From the NCBI RefSeq assembly GCF_902498915.1, contig NZ_CABVLQ010000001.1: a stretch of 64,000 nt of DNA; one strand, written 5' to 3'. The notes beneath the pieces were generated by a model. It did no database searches. It worked only from the letters and a program-made list of their open reading frames with translations, and was not told the origin of the DNA. The position numbers were made by a program, and so were the translations under genes. Each line of letters begins with the position of its first letter. The first letter of the stretch is position 1. The stretch comes from Escherichia ruysiae (lineage in GTDB: Bacteria; Pseudomonadota; Gammaproteobacteria; Enterobacterales; Enterobacteriaceae). Of this stretch, positions 31,410-39,598 are shown piece after piece.

Positions 31410-32108
31410 ATGGGGATTTTAAAAAGTTTATTTACGCTGGGTAAATCATTTATCGCGCAGGCGGAAGAGTCCATTGAAGAAACCCAGGGTGTGCGGATGC
31501 TGGAACAACATATTCGCGACGCTAAAGCTGAACTGGATAAAGCCGGGAAATCTCGCGTCGATCTGCTGGCACGAGTGAAATTAAGCAACGACAAACTGAA
31601 AGACTTACGTGCACGTAAAGCGGGTCTGGAAGCCCGTGCGCTGGAAGCGTTAAGTAAGAACGTTAATCCATCGTTGATTAATGAAGTTGCTGAAGAAATC
31701 GCGCGTCTTGAGAATCTTATTACCGCTGAAGAACAAGTATTGTCGAATCTGGAAGTTTCCCGCGATGGCGTGGAAAAAGCGGTTGCGGCGACGGCACAGC
31801 GTATCGCTCAGTTTGAGCAGCAAATGGAAGTTGTTAAGGCCACTGAAGCTATGCAACGTGCGCAGCAGGCTGTGACGACATCTACAGTTGGCGCGTCTTC
31901 CAGCGTTTCGACAGCGGCAGAATCCTTAAAACGCCTGCAAACGCGTCAGGCCGAACGTCAGGCTCGTCTGGATGCTGCCGCACAGCTGGAGAAAGTCGCA
32001 GACGGTCGCGACCTCGATGAAAAGCTGGCGGAAGCCGGAATTGGCGGCACCAATAAAAGCAGTGCCCAGGATGTGCTGGCAAGACTGCAACGCCAACAGG
32101 GTGAGTAA
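31410..32108 (+). CDS. yjfJ: PspA/IM30-family protein YjfJ
   Basis: A 232-residue, almost entirely helical coiled-coil protein of the PspA/Vipp1 (ESCRT-III-like) family. It starts MGILKSLFTLGKSFIAQAEE, an amphipathic helix likely to touch the membrane, and continues with long heptad regions. PspA relatives coat and stabilise damaged inner membrane. The psp stress regulators are not nearby; instead it sits with small membrane proteins and an ATP-grasp ligase, pointing to a separate envelope system. Confidence 0.92.
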   Translation: MGILKSLFTLGKSFIAQAEESIEETQGVRMLEQHIRDAKAELDKAGKSRVDLLARVKLSNDKLKDLRARKAGLEARALEALSKNVNPSLINEVAEEIARLENLITAEEQVLSNLEVSRDGVEKAVAATAQRIAQFEQQMEVVKATEAMQRAQQAVTTSTVGASSSVSTAAESLKRLQTRQAERQARLDAAAQLEKVADGRDLDEKLAEAGIGGTNKSSAQDVLARLQRQQGE

Positions 32109-32158
32109 TTTTTTTGCCAGCCTCACTGCAAGGCTGGCAACTATTTTAAGGATAAAAT

Positions 32159-32818
32159 ATGTCTGGTTTTTTCCAGCGCCTGTTTGGCAAGGATGATAAG
32201 CCTGCTATTAATCGTGGTCCGCTGGGACTCCACCTCAATAGTGGCTTTACGCTCGACACGTTAGCGTTTCGTTTGCTGGAAGAGGCATTGCTGATCGAGT
32301 TACCGGGTGAAGAATATACCGTGGCCGCCGTCAGCCGCATCGATCTGGGCGGCGGTAGTCAGATTTTTCGCTATTACACTTCCGGCGATGAATTTCTGCA
32401 AATCAACACCACCGGCGGCGAAGATATTGATGACATTGATGATATCAAGCTCTTTGTCTATGAAGAGAGCTACGGTATCAGCAAAGAAAGCCACTGGCGC
32501 GAGGCGATCAACGCCAAAGCGATGGGGGCGATAACCTTAAACTGGCAGGAAAAACGCTGGCAGCGATTTTTTAACAGTGAAGAACCGGGAAATATTGAAC
32601 CCGTTTACATGCTGGAAAAAGTAGAAAATCAAAACCATGCCAAATGGGAAGTGCATAATTTTACCATGGGCTACCAACGGCAGGTGACCGAAGATACCTG
32701 TGAATATTTGCTGTTAAATGGTGAGGAATCTTTTAACGACCTCGGTGAACCGGAGTGGTTATTTTCTCGCGCGCTGGGTGTCGATATCCCACTGACATCA
32801 CTTCATATTATTGGTTAA
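32159..32818 (+). CDS. yjfK: DUF2491 protein YjfK
   Basis: A 219-residue soluble protein of DUF2491, rich in acidic residues (for example GGEDIDDIDDIKLFVYEESYG), with no signal peptide or membrane helix. The function is unknown. It lies 50 nt after yjfJ and 17 nt before yjfL, within the operon. Co-occurrence with the PspA-like and ATP-grasp genes suggests a shared process at the membrane. Confidence 0.88.
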   Translation: MSGFFQRLFGKDDKPAINRGPLGLHLNSGFTLDTLAFRLLEEALLIELPGEEYTVAAVSRIDLGGGSQIFRYYTSGDEFLQINTTGGEDIDDIDDIKLFVYEESYGISKESHWREAINAKAMGAITLNWQEKRWQRFFNSEEPGNIEPVYMLEKVENQNHAKWEVHNFTMGYQRQVTEDTCEYLLLNGEESFNDLGEPEWLFSRALGVDIPLTSLHIIG

Positions 32819-32835
32819 TTACAGGGACGTTTACA

Positions 32836-33234
32836 ATGCATATACTGGATTCACTCCTCGCTTTTAGCGCCTATTTTTTTATCGGCGTAGCTATGGTGAT
32901 TATCTTTCTTTTTATCTATTCCAAAATTACTCCGCATAATGAATGGCAGTTGATCAAGAATAATAACACTGCGGCGTCGCTGGCGTTCAGCGGCACGTTG
33001 TTGGGTTACGTTATTCCATTATCCAGTGCGGCAATCAATGCGGTGAGTATTCCAGATTATTTTGCCTGGGGCGGAATCGCACTGGTAATTCAGTTACTCG
33101 TTTTTGCTGGCGTCAGACTTTATATGCCGGCATTAAGCGATAAAATTATTAATCACAACACTGCGGCAGGAATGTTTATGGGAACCGCCGCGCTGGCTGG
33201 CGGTATTTTTAACGCAGCTTGTATGACATGGTAA
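32836..33234 (+). CDS. yjfL: DUF350 membrane protein YjfL
   Basis: A 132-residue inner membrane protein with four hydrophobic helices, family DUF350. The start MHILDSLLAFSAYF at 32836 is chosen because an AGGGAC element lies upstream and the longer in-frame reading would overlap yjfK by 64 nt. The duplicated look of the two halves (ASLAFSGTLLGYVIP and AAGMFMGTAALAGGIF) is typical of the family, which has been proposed to form small channels. No measured activity is known to me. Confidence 0.88.
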   Translation: MHILDSLLAFSAYFFIGVAMVIIFLFIYSKITPHNEWQLIKNNNTAASLAFSGTLLGYVIPLSSAAINAVSIPDYFAWGGIALVIQLLVFAGVRLYMPALSDKIINHNTAAGMFMGTAALAGGIFNAACMTW

Positions 33235-33243
33235 TGGACGATC

Positions 33244-33882
33244 ATGGCCAGAAAACGCAAATCAAGAAATAACAGTAAAATTGGTCACGGAGCGATCAGT
33301 CGCATTGGTAGACCGAATAATCATTTTGAACCGCGTCGCAATCGCTACGCACAAAAATACTTAACGTTGGCGCTAATGGGCGGTGCCGCTTTTTTCGTAT
33401 TGAAAGGTTGTGCCGATAGCGGCGATGTCGATAACGACGGCGACGGAACGTTTTACTCGACTGTGCAGGATTGTATTGATGACGGTAATAATTCAGACAT
33501 CTGTGCGCATGGCTGGAACAACGCCAAAGCGGCGTTTTATGCCGATGTTCCGAAGAATATGACTCAGCAGAATTGTCAGTCTAAGTATGAAAATTGTTAC
33601 TACGACAACGTTGAACAGAGTTGGATCCCGGTAATATCTGGATTTTTATTAAGCCGGGTTATTCGTAAAGATCGCGATGAGCAGTTTGTTTATAACAGCG
33701 GCGGTTCCTCTTATGCTTCGCGCCCCGTCTGGCGCAGCACTTCCGGTGATTACTCCTGGCGCTCCGGTTCTGGCAAAAAAGAGTCTTACTCCTCGGGCAG
33801 CTTTACCACCAGAAAAGCCTCAACGGTTTCGCGCGGCGGCTATGGTCGCTCCTCCAGCGCCCGTGGGCATTGGGGAGGCTAA
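33244..33882 (+). CDS. yjfM: DUF1190 protein YjfM
   Basis: A 212-residue protein of the YgiB/YjfM family (DUF1190). It has a very basic N-terminus (MARKRKSRNNSKIGHGAISR), one hydrophobic segment near residues 40-58 (LTLALMGGAAFFVLKGCA), then a Cys-containing domain (DCIDDGNN, CQSKYENCYYD) and a long Ser/Gly/Arg-rich tail. The partner YgiB is encoded next to YgiC elsewhere in E. coli, just as yjfM precedes yjfC here by 2 nt. The function is unknown. Confidence 0.9.
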   Translation: MARKRKSRNNSKIGHGAISRIGRPNNHFEPRRNRYAQKYLTLALMGGAAFFVLKGCADSGDVDNDGDGTFYSTVQDCIDDGNNSDICAHGWNNAKAAFYADVPKNMTQQNCQSKYENCYYDNVEQSWIPVISGFLLSRVIRKDRDEQFVYNSGGSSYASRPVWRSTSGDYSWRSGSGKKESYSSGSFTTRKASTVSRGGYGRSSSARGHWGG

Positions 33883-33884
33883 TC

Positions 33885-35048
33885 ATGCTGAGACATAACG
33901 TCCCTGTGCGGCAGGATCTTGACCAGATCGCCGCCGACAACGGTTTCGACTTTCATATCATCGATAATGAGATCTATTGGGATGAGAGTCGAGCCTATCG
34001 CTTTACTCTGCGCCAGATTGAAGAGCAGATCGAAAAACCAACCGCAGAGTTACATCAGATGTGCCTTGAGGTGGTGGATCGTGCGGTTAAAGATGAACAG
34101 ATCCTGACGCAACTGGCGATCCCGCCGTTGTACTGGGATGTGATTGCTGAAAGCTGGCGGGCGCGCGATCCTTCGCTGTATGGTCGGATGGATTTTTCCT
34201 GGTGTGGTAATGCGCCGGTGAAGCTGCTTGAGTACAACGCCGATACGCCGACTTCGTTGTATGAGTCGGCATATTTCCAGTGGCTATGGCTGGAGGATGC
34301 GCGGCGCAGCGGCGTTATTCCACGTGACGCCGATCAGTACAATGCCATTCAGGAACGCCTCATCTCGCGCTTTAGTGAACTTTACAGTCGGGAGCCGTTT
34401 TATTTTTGCTGCTGTCAGGACACCGATGAAGACAGGAGTACCGTGCTGTACTTGCAGGACTGCGCCCAGCAGGCAGGGCAGGAGTCGCGGTTTATCTACA
34501 TTGAAGATCTTGGCCTGGGCGTCGGCGGCGTGCTGACCGATCTTGATGATAACGTCATCCAGCGTGCATTTAAGCTGTATCCGCTGGAGTGGATGATGCG
34601 TGACGATAACGGTCCTCTGCTGCGCAAGCGCCGTGAGCAATGGGTGGAGCCGCTATGGAAAAGCATATTGAGCAATAAAGGGTTAATGCCGTTGCTTTGG
34701 CGCTTCTTCCCTGGTCATCCTAACCTTCTGGCCTCCTGGTTTGAGGGCGAAAAACCGCAGATTGCCGCTGGCGAAAGTTATGTGCGTAAACCGATCTACT
34801 CGCGCGAAGGCGGCAACGTCACCATTTTCAACGGTCAGAATGATGTCGTTGACCATGCTGATGGTGATTACGCCGATGAACCGATGATCTACCAGGCATT
34901 TCAACCGCTGCCGCGTTTTGGCGATAGCTACACACTGATTGGTAGCTGGATTGTCGATGATGAAGCGTGCGGAATGGGTATTCGCGAAGATAACACGCTG
35001 ATCACTAAAGACACTTCGCGTTTTGTTCCGCATTACATTGCGGGTTAA
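33885..35048 (+). CDS. yjfC: ATP-grasp glutathionylspermidine synthase-like YjfC
   Basis: A 387-residue ATP-grasp enzyme related to the synthetase half of glutathionylspermidine synthase and to YgiC. Family-typical segments are DFSWCGNAPVKLLEYNADTP, the lysine in SYVRKPIYSREGGNV and the C-terminal IGSWIVDDEACGMGIRE. It probably forms an amide bond; the substrate (a peptide, polyamine or the tail of YjfM) is not established. The start at 33885 is 2 nt after yjfM. It is the last gene of the operon. Confidence 0.92.
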   Translation: MLRHNVPVRQDLDQIAADNGFDFHIIDNEIYWDESRAYRFTLRQIEEQIEKPTAELHQMCLEVVDRAVKDEQILTQLAIPPLYWDVIAESWRARDPSLYGRMDFSWCGNAPVKLLEYNADTPTSLYESAYFQWLWLEDARRSGVIPRDADQYNAIQERLISRFSELYSREPFYFCCCQDTDEDRSTVLYLQDCAQQAGQESRFIYIEDLGLGVGGVLTDLDDNVIQRAFKLYPLEWMMRDDNGPLLRKRREQWVEPLWKSILSNKGLMPLLWRFFPGHPNLLASWFEGEKPQIAAGESYVRKPIYSREGGNVTIFNGQNDVVDHADGDYADEPMIYQAFQPLPRFGDSYTLIGSWIVDDEACGMGIREDNTLITKDTSRFVPHYIAG

Positions 35049-35084
35049 GAATGTTTTAGCAATCTCTTTCTGTCAGGAATCCGT

Positions 35085-35112
35085 GGCAGTGACCATACTA
35101 ATGGTGACTGCC
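35085..35112 (+). promoter_or_regulatory. Dyad in the aidB promoter/leader
   Basis: GGCAGTGACCAT and ATGGTGACTGCC form 12-bp arms with one mismatch and a 4-nt loop, ending 19 nt before the aidB GTG. CATACT within it may be the -10. aidB is known to be controlled by Ada, Lrp and AidB itself; a dyad here could be an operator or an mRNA stem next to the ribosome site. Confidence 0.4.
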
Positions 35113-35131
35113 ATTGATGGAGGGAGACACA

Positions 35132-36757
35132 GTGCACTGGCAAACTCACACCGTTTTCAATCAACCTATACCATTAAATAACAGCAACTTATACCTGTCT
35201 GATGGCGCGCTCTGTGAAGCGGTAACGCGTGAAGGTGCTGGCTGGGATAGCGATTTTCTTGCCAGTATTGGTCAGCAGTTAGGAACGGCTGAATCCCTTG
35301 AACTGGGGCGGCTGGCAAATGTGAATCCGCCTGAATTGTTGCGCTATGACGCGCAGGGGCGCCGTCTGGACGATGTGCGTTTTCATCCTGCATGGCACCT
35401 GCTGATGCAGGCGCTATGTACTAATCGGGTACACAATCTGGCCTGGGAAGAAGACGCTCGCTCCGGCGCATTTGTGGCGCGGGCGGCGCGTTTCATGTTA
35501 CATGCGCAGGTTGAGGCTGGGTCGTTATGCCCGATAACGATGACCTTTGCCGCCACGCCATTGTTGTTACAGATGCTACCCGCGCCGTTTCAGGACTGGA
35601 CCACGCCACTGTTGAGCGATCGCTACGATTCCCACTTATTGCCAGGCGGGCAAAAACGCGGCCTGTTGATTGGCATGGGAATGACGGAAAAGCAGGGCGG
35701 CTCTGATGTTATGAGCAATACCACACGTGCAGAGCGTCTGGAAGATGGCTCTTATCGGCTGGTGGGGCATAAATGGTTTTTCTCGGTGCCGCAAAGCGAT
35801 GCGCATCTGGTGCTGGCGCAGACCACGGGCGGTCTGTCCTGCTTTTTTGTGCCGCGATTTTTGCCTGACGGGCAACGCAATGCGATTCGCCTCGAGCGGC
35901 TGAAAGATAAGCTGGGTAATCGCTCTAACGCCAGTTGCGAAGTGGAGTTTCAGGACGCCATTGGCTGGTTGTTGGGGCAGGAAGGAGAAGGTATTCGCCT
36001 GATCCTGAAAATGGGCGGGATGACGCGTTTTGATTGCGCCCTGGGTAGCCATGCCATGATGCGCCGTGCATTCTCGCTGGCGATTTATCATGCACATCAA
36101 CGCCATGTTTTTGGTAATCCATTGATCCAACAGCCTCTGATGCGTCATGTCTTAAGTCGTATGGCGCTTCAGCTTGAAGGGCAAACGGCATTGCTGTTTC
36201 GTCTGGCGCGGGCGTGGGATCGACGCGCCGATGCCAAAGAAGCCCTGTGGGCGCGCTTATTCACCCCAACGGCGAAGTTTGTGATTTGCAAAAGTGGTAT
36301 TCCGTTTGTGGCTGAAGCGATGGAAGTGCTGGGCGGAATTGGCTATTGCGAGGAGAGCGAGCTGCCGCGTCTTTATCGGGAGATGCCGGTAAACAGTATT
36401 TGGGAAGGTTCTGGCAACATCATGTGTCTGGATGTGCTGCGCGTTCTCAATAAGCAGGCGGGCGTATACGACTTACTGTCGGAAGCGTTTATGGAAGTAA
36501 AAGGGCAAGATCGTTATTTTGATCGTGCGGTTCGTCGATTACAGCAGCAACTGCGCAAACCTACTGAAGAGCTTGGGCGAGAGATCACTCATCAGCTATT
36601 CCTGCTGGGTTGCGGCGCACAAATGTTGAAATATGCTTCACCGCCAATGGCACAGGCGTGGTGTCAGATAATGTTAGATACGCGCGGTGGCGTGCGGGTG
36701 TCAGAGCAGATCCAGAATGATTTATTACTGCGGGCGACGGGAGGCGTGTTTTTGTAA
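35132..36757 (+). CDS. aidB: AidB, acyl-CoA dehydrogenase-like alkylation response protein
   Basis: FAD-binding protein (541 residues) of the acyl-CoA dehydrogenase fold, part of the Ada response to DNA alkylation. It binds DNA and is thought to protect promoters; its dehydrogenase activity is weak. Visible are GMGMTEKQGGSDVMSN (FAD/substrate region), the Arg-rich C-terminal helices for DNA contact, and NSIWEGSGNIMCLDVLR. The GTG at 35132 is chosen because GGAGGGAG lies 6 nt upstream; the ATG before it has no such site. It ends ATGGVFL. It is separated from yjfC by 83 bp and has its own control region. Confidence 0.95.
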   Translation: MHWQTHTVFNQPIPLNNSNLYLSDGALCEAVTREGAGWDSDFLASIGQQLGTAESLELGRLANVNPPELLRYDAQGRRLDDVRFHPAWHLLMQALCTNRVHNLAWEEDARSGAFVARAARFMLHAQVEAGSLCPITMTFAATPLLLQMLPAPFQDWTTPLLSDRYDSHLLPGGQKRGLLIGMGMTEKQGGSDVMSNTTRAERLEDGSYRLVGHKWFFSVPQSDAHLVLAQTTGGLSCFFVPRFLPDGQRNAIRLERLKDKLGNRSNASCEVEFQDAIGWLLGQEGEGIRLILKMGGMTRFDCALGSHAMMRRAFSLAIYHAHQRHVFGNPLIQQPLMRHVLSRMALQLEGQTALLFRLARAWDRRADAKEALWARLFTPTAKFVICKSGIPFVAEAMEVLGGIGYCEESELPRLYREMPVNSIWEGSGNIMCLDVLRVLNKQAGVYDLLSEAFMEVKGQDRYFDRAVRRLQQQLRKPTEELGREITHQLFLLGCGAQMLKYASPPMAQAWCQIMLDTRGGVRVSEQIQNDLLLRATGGVFL

Positions 36758-36763
36758 GCGAGT

Positions 36764-36837
36764 ACGCCTGATACGACGCTGGCGCGTCTTATCTTAGGAT
36801 CTGTAGGCCGGATAAGGCGCAGGCGCCGCATCCGGCA
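36764..36837. repeat. BIME (two REP units) after aidB
   Basis: TACGCCTGATACGACGCTGG..CGCGTCTTATC and GTAGGCCGGATAAGGCG..CGCCGCATCCGGCA are two oppositely oriented REP units. They lie in the gap between converging aidB and yjfN, a usual place for BIMEs. Confidence 0.88.
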
Positions 36838-36861
36838 TTGTTTATTCGATGTTGATGACAT

Positions 36862-37137
36862 TCATGCATACAGTATCGCCTGTACGCGCCAGTTATCGGG
36901 CTGCTGGTCTTCGTACATGGTAATAATGCGATACCATGATGCCCCCTGTTCATCGGCCTTTAACGCCACGATACGTTCCACGTCCTGCGGATCCCCTGAA
37001 ATATTGTTAACCGAGATCTGACCTATTTCATTCAGGCCCGTCACGCAGTCAGCACTGGCGAATTCTGCAGACTGTGCCGTGGCGCTCGCAGGATAAGTCA
37101 CTAATTGTAGCGAGGGTGAGGCAAGTAATTGTTTCAT
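36862..37137 (-). CDS. yjfN: YhcN/BhsA-family small periplasmic protein YjfN
   Basis: A 91-residue secreted protein of the DUF1471 (YdgH/BhsA/McbA-like) family. The start MKQLLASPSLQLV (37137) has a short signal-like stretch ending near ATAQSAEF, followed by the typical GLNEIGQISVNNISGDPQDVERIVALKAD core. Reports I recall describe YjfN as a stress-linked activator of the periplasmic protease DegP; treat that as family knowledge. It is one of three DUF1471 genes in this window. Confidence 0.9.
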   Translation of the reverse strand: MKQLLASPSLQLVTYPASATAQSAEFASADCVTGLNEIGQISVNNISGDPQDVERIVALKADEQGASWYRIITMYEDQQPDNWRVQAILYA

Positions 37138-37300
37138 CGTCAGCTCCATTTTTCGTTTCCCCACATGATGCAGGGCATTCCATCGCGGTAATAAACGCCC
37201 GAGCTTCCAGCCGGTAATTTATTGTGCACAGGTAAACGCATAGGGACGCAAAGCAATGTAAAGCTGGCTATGTAAGTTGTCTGATTTATTTACGGTATAT

Positions 37301-37490
37301 ACTCGTCATACTTCAAGTTGCATGTGCTGCGCCTGCGTTCACTCACCCCAGTCACTTACTTATGTAAGCTCCTGGGGATTCACTCGCTTGTCGCGTTACT
37401 CGGCCTGAGGCCTCGCCCTTTCAGGGCCAACGCAAGCGTTGTTCAAAACGCCCCTGCCGTTTTGTCCTGCAACTCGAATTATTTAGAGTA
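37301..37490. repeat. ERIC element with internal insertion
   Basis: The central TGTAAGCTCCTGGGGATTCAC and CACCCCAGTCACTTACTT are the hallmark ERIC (IRU) sequences. The ends ACTTCAAGTTGCA and TGCAACTCGAATTA are inverted repeats. The element is about 190 bp, longer than the usual ~127 bp, with an extra block GGCCTGAGGCCTCG..CGTTTTG in the right half. Its right edge supplies the stop codon and last codons of bsmA. The rest of the 341-bp yjfN-bsmA gap (37138-37300) holds the yjfN promoter region and no gene. Confidence 0.9.
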
Positions 37491-37808
37491 TAAAATGGCT
37501 TGTGAATACCACTGTCCTGTCACGATGGTTTCATCCACCATGACGACAACGTAATAATCAGCTTTTGCAGCGACAGCTTTCGCTCTGATTTCTGCTAATG
37601 CGTCATCCGGAGAGCCCCGAACCATCGTGCTTACGCTGCCTATTCGCTGCAACCCCTGGGTTTGGTCGCGGCGAATCTCTTGCGGATGATCCGTTACTGG
37701 CGGCGCTGGCTGTGGCGTACCTTGCAGTGCGCTACAGGCGCTTAACATCAACACCAATAATAAACTGGCAAACCGGGAAATAACGCTATTACGTTTCCTG
37801 CTAACCAT
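37479..37808 (-). CDS. bsmA: Biofilm stress lipoprotein BsmA
   Basis: Lipoprotein (109 residues) of the DUF1471 family, formerly yjfO, linked in E. coli to biofilm formation and stress tolerance. The signal peptide ends in the lipobox LSAC with Cys25 as the lipidated residue; residue +2 is Ser, which predicts outer membrane sorting. The core GLQRIGSVSTMVRGSPDDALAEI resembles YjfN. The start MVSRKRNS at 37808 is chosen over a longer in-frame reading. The stop codon and last few codons lie inside the ERIC end, so the C-terminus (..LYSK) may have been reset by the insertion. Confidence 0.9.
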   Translation of the reverse strand: MVSRKRNSVISRFASLLLVLMLSACSALQGTPQPAPPVTDHPQEIRRDQTQGLQRIGSVSTMVRGSPDDALAEIRAKAVAAKADYYVVVMVDETIVTGQWYSQAILYSK

Positions 37809-37989
37809 AGTGTAGTGCCTTATTAATTTAACTTTGGGGGAATGTTCCCGAATTGTTACCTGGTACGCGATTTTCGAATGAAAACTTAGCGAAAGCGTAA
37901 TCCACATCTCAACATTATGAACTAATACTGCCAGCAGAAACTTGTGCTAAGGATTTGTTCATGTCATACCAGACCCAAAGGAGAAATAG

Positions 37990-38739
37990 ATGATTGAATT
38001 AGAATCGCGCGTGCTGGCAGATATTCCCGTTCTTCACGCTTATCCCACAGGGCAAAAAGAAACACCGTTACCATGCGTGATTTTTTATCACGGTTTTATT
38101 TCATCCAGCCTGGTGTATAGCTATTTTGCCGTCGCGTTGGCACAGGCTGGTTTGCGGGTGATTATGCCGGATGCGCCCGATCACGGTAGCCGTTTTAGTG
38201 GCGACGCACCGCGACGGTTAAATCAATTCTGGCAAATCTTGCTACAAAGTATGCAGGAATTCACTACCTTACGTGCGGCAATAGCCGAAGAAAAATGGCT
38301 GCTTGATGAACGCCTGGCGGTTGGTGGCGCATCGATGGGCGCGATGACGGCGCTGGGGATTGCCGCTCGCCACCCCACGGTGAAATGTACCGCCAGCATG
38401 ATGGGATCGGGCTATTTCTCATCGCTTGCCCGTTCTCTGTTTCCGCCGCTAATACCCGAAACCGCAGCACAGCAGAATGAATTTAATAACATTATCGCGC
38501 CACTGTTGGAGTGGGAAGCAACAAACCACCTGGAACAACTCGGGGACAGGCCGCTCCTGCTGTGGCATGGCCTTGACGACGACGTCGTGCCTGCCGACGA
38601 ATCACTACGTTTGCAGCAGGCATTAAGAGAAACGGGACGGGATAAACAGTTAACCTGTTCATGGCAGCCAGGCGTGCGCCACCGTATTACACCTGAGGCG
38701 TTAGATGCCGCCGTGACATTTTTCCGCCAGCATCTTTAA
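37990..38739 (+). CDS. yjfP: Alpha/beta-hydrolase esterase YjfP
   Basis: Cytoplasmic carboxylesterase (249 residues). The oxyanion-hole HGF segment sits near residue 34-36. The nucleophile elbow GASMG has Ser115, the acid is likely the Asp in HGLDDDVVP and the base His is in VRHRITPEA. The physiological substrate is unknown; K-12 YjfP hydrolyses short acyl and acetylated sugar esters in vitro as I recall. It starts 7 nt after an AAAGGAGAAA site and ends in a 4-bp convergent overlap with ulaR. Confidence 0.93.
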   Translation: MIELESRVLADIPVLHAYPTGQKETPLPCVIFYHGFISSSLVYSYFAVALAQAGLRVIMPDAPDHGSRFSGDAPRRLNQFWQILLQSMQEFTTLRAAIAEEKWLLDERLAVGGASMGAMTALGIAARHPTVKCTASMMGSGYFSSLARSLFPPLIPETAAQQNEFNNIIAPLLEWEATNHLEQLGDRPLLLWHGLDDDVVPADESLRLQQALRETGRDKQLTCSWQPGVRHRITPEALDAAVTFFRQHL

Positions 38740-39491
38740 ACACGCAGAATGCTGACCCCTTGTGCTTCCAGCTGTTGCAGGATTTCCGGGTTAGCATTTT
38801 TGCCGGTGATCAGCATATCGATTTGATCGGCACGGCTAAAGAGCATCCCCGCACGTTCGCCAATCTTACTGCTATCGACCAGCACCACCAGTTTCCCTAC
38901 CACGCTCAGCATCTTCTGCTCTGCCATTGCTGTCAGCATATCGGTTTTATATAACCCTTCTGCGGTCAGCCCTTTGCCACTGGTAAACATCCAGTGCCCG
39001 GCATAGAGACTATTTTCGCTGCCCTGTGGACTTAAGGTGATGGACTGACTTTTGTTATATTGCCCGCCCATGATGATCACGCTTTCATGTTCTTGATCGA
39101 TCAGGTAATTTGCCAGAGGTAGGTAATTAGTGATGATTTGCACCGGCTTGCCACACATTTCCCGTCCGAGCAGGAACGCGGTGGAACCGCAGTTAATGAC
39201 CACGCTTTCGCCTGGGTTGACCAGTTGTGAGGCCGCTTTGGCGATACGTACCTTTTCATCGTGATTTTGCGCCTGATGCAGATTCATCGGCGTCCAGCGC
39301 GGTCGCTGCTGGGTAATCGCTTCTGCGCCATTGCGCACTTTTTTCAGTTTGCCGCTTTCGTCGAGTTTATTGATATCGCGTCGCGCGGTAGCAGGGGAAA
39401 TTCCCAGACGCTCAACGACTTTCTCAACAGTCACAAAGCCCAGTTGTGCGAGCATTTCCAGGAGAATTTGATGTCTTTGTGCTTCAGTCAT
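38736..39491 (-). CDS. ulaR: Ascorbate utilisation repressor UlaR
   Basis: DeoR-family repressor (251 residues) of the divergent ulaG and ulaABCDEF operons; L-ascorbate 6-phosphate relieves repression. The N-terminal helix-turn-helix (about 3-57) contains the family signature VEKVVERLGISPATARRDINKL. The C-terminal half is a ribose-phosphate isomerase-like sensor domain with VVINCGSTAF and LVDSSKIGERAG. It is transcribed downstream of ulaG, separated by a hairpin, and converges with yjfP. Confidence 0.96.
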   Translation of the reverse strand: MTEAQRHQILLEMLAQLGFVTVEKVVERLGISPATARRDINKLDESGKLKKVRNGAEAITQQRPRWTPMNLHQAQNHDEKVRIAKAASQLVNPGESVVINCGSTAFLLGREMCGKPVQIITNYLPLANYLIDQEHESVIIMGGQYNKSQSITLSPQGSENSLYAGHWMFTSGKGLTAEGLYKTDMLTAMAEQKMLSVVGKLVVLVDSSKIGERAGMLFSRADQIDMLITGKNANPEILQQLEAQGVSILRV

Positions 39492-39553
39492 GAGCTATTC
39501 CGATAAAATTTGATTTTTTTAGATGATATTTGAAATAGCCAGAAAATACTACG

Positions 39554-39585
39554 CCGGATAGCGCGAACATCTTTACGCTATCCGG
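39554..39585 (-). terminator. Hairpin between ulaG and ulaR
   Basis: Perfect 10-bp stem (CCGGATAGCG / CGCTATCCGG, 12-nt loop) 14 nt after the ulaG stop, read on the reverse strand. No strong T-run; it likely ends or attenuates the ulaG transcript before ulaR. Confidence 0.5.
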
Positions 39586-39598
39586 TATAAGCGACAGA

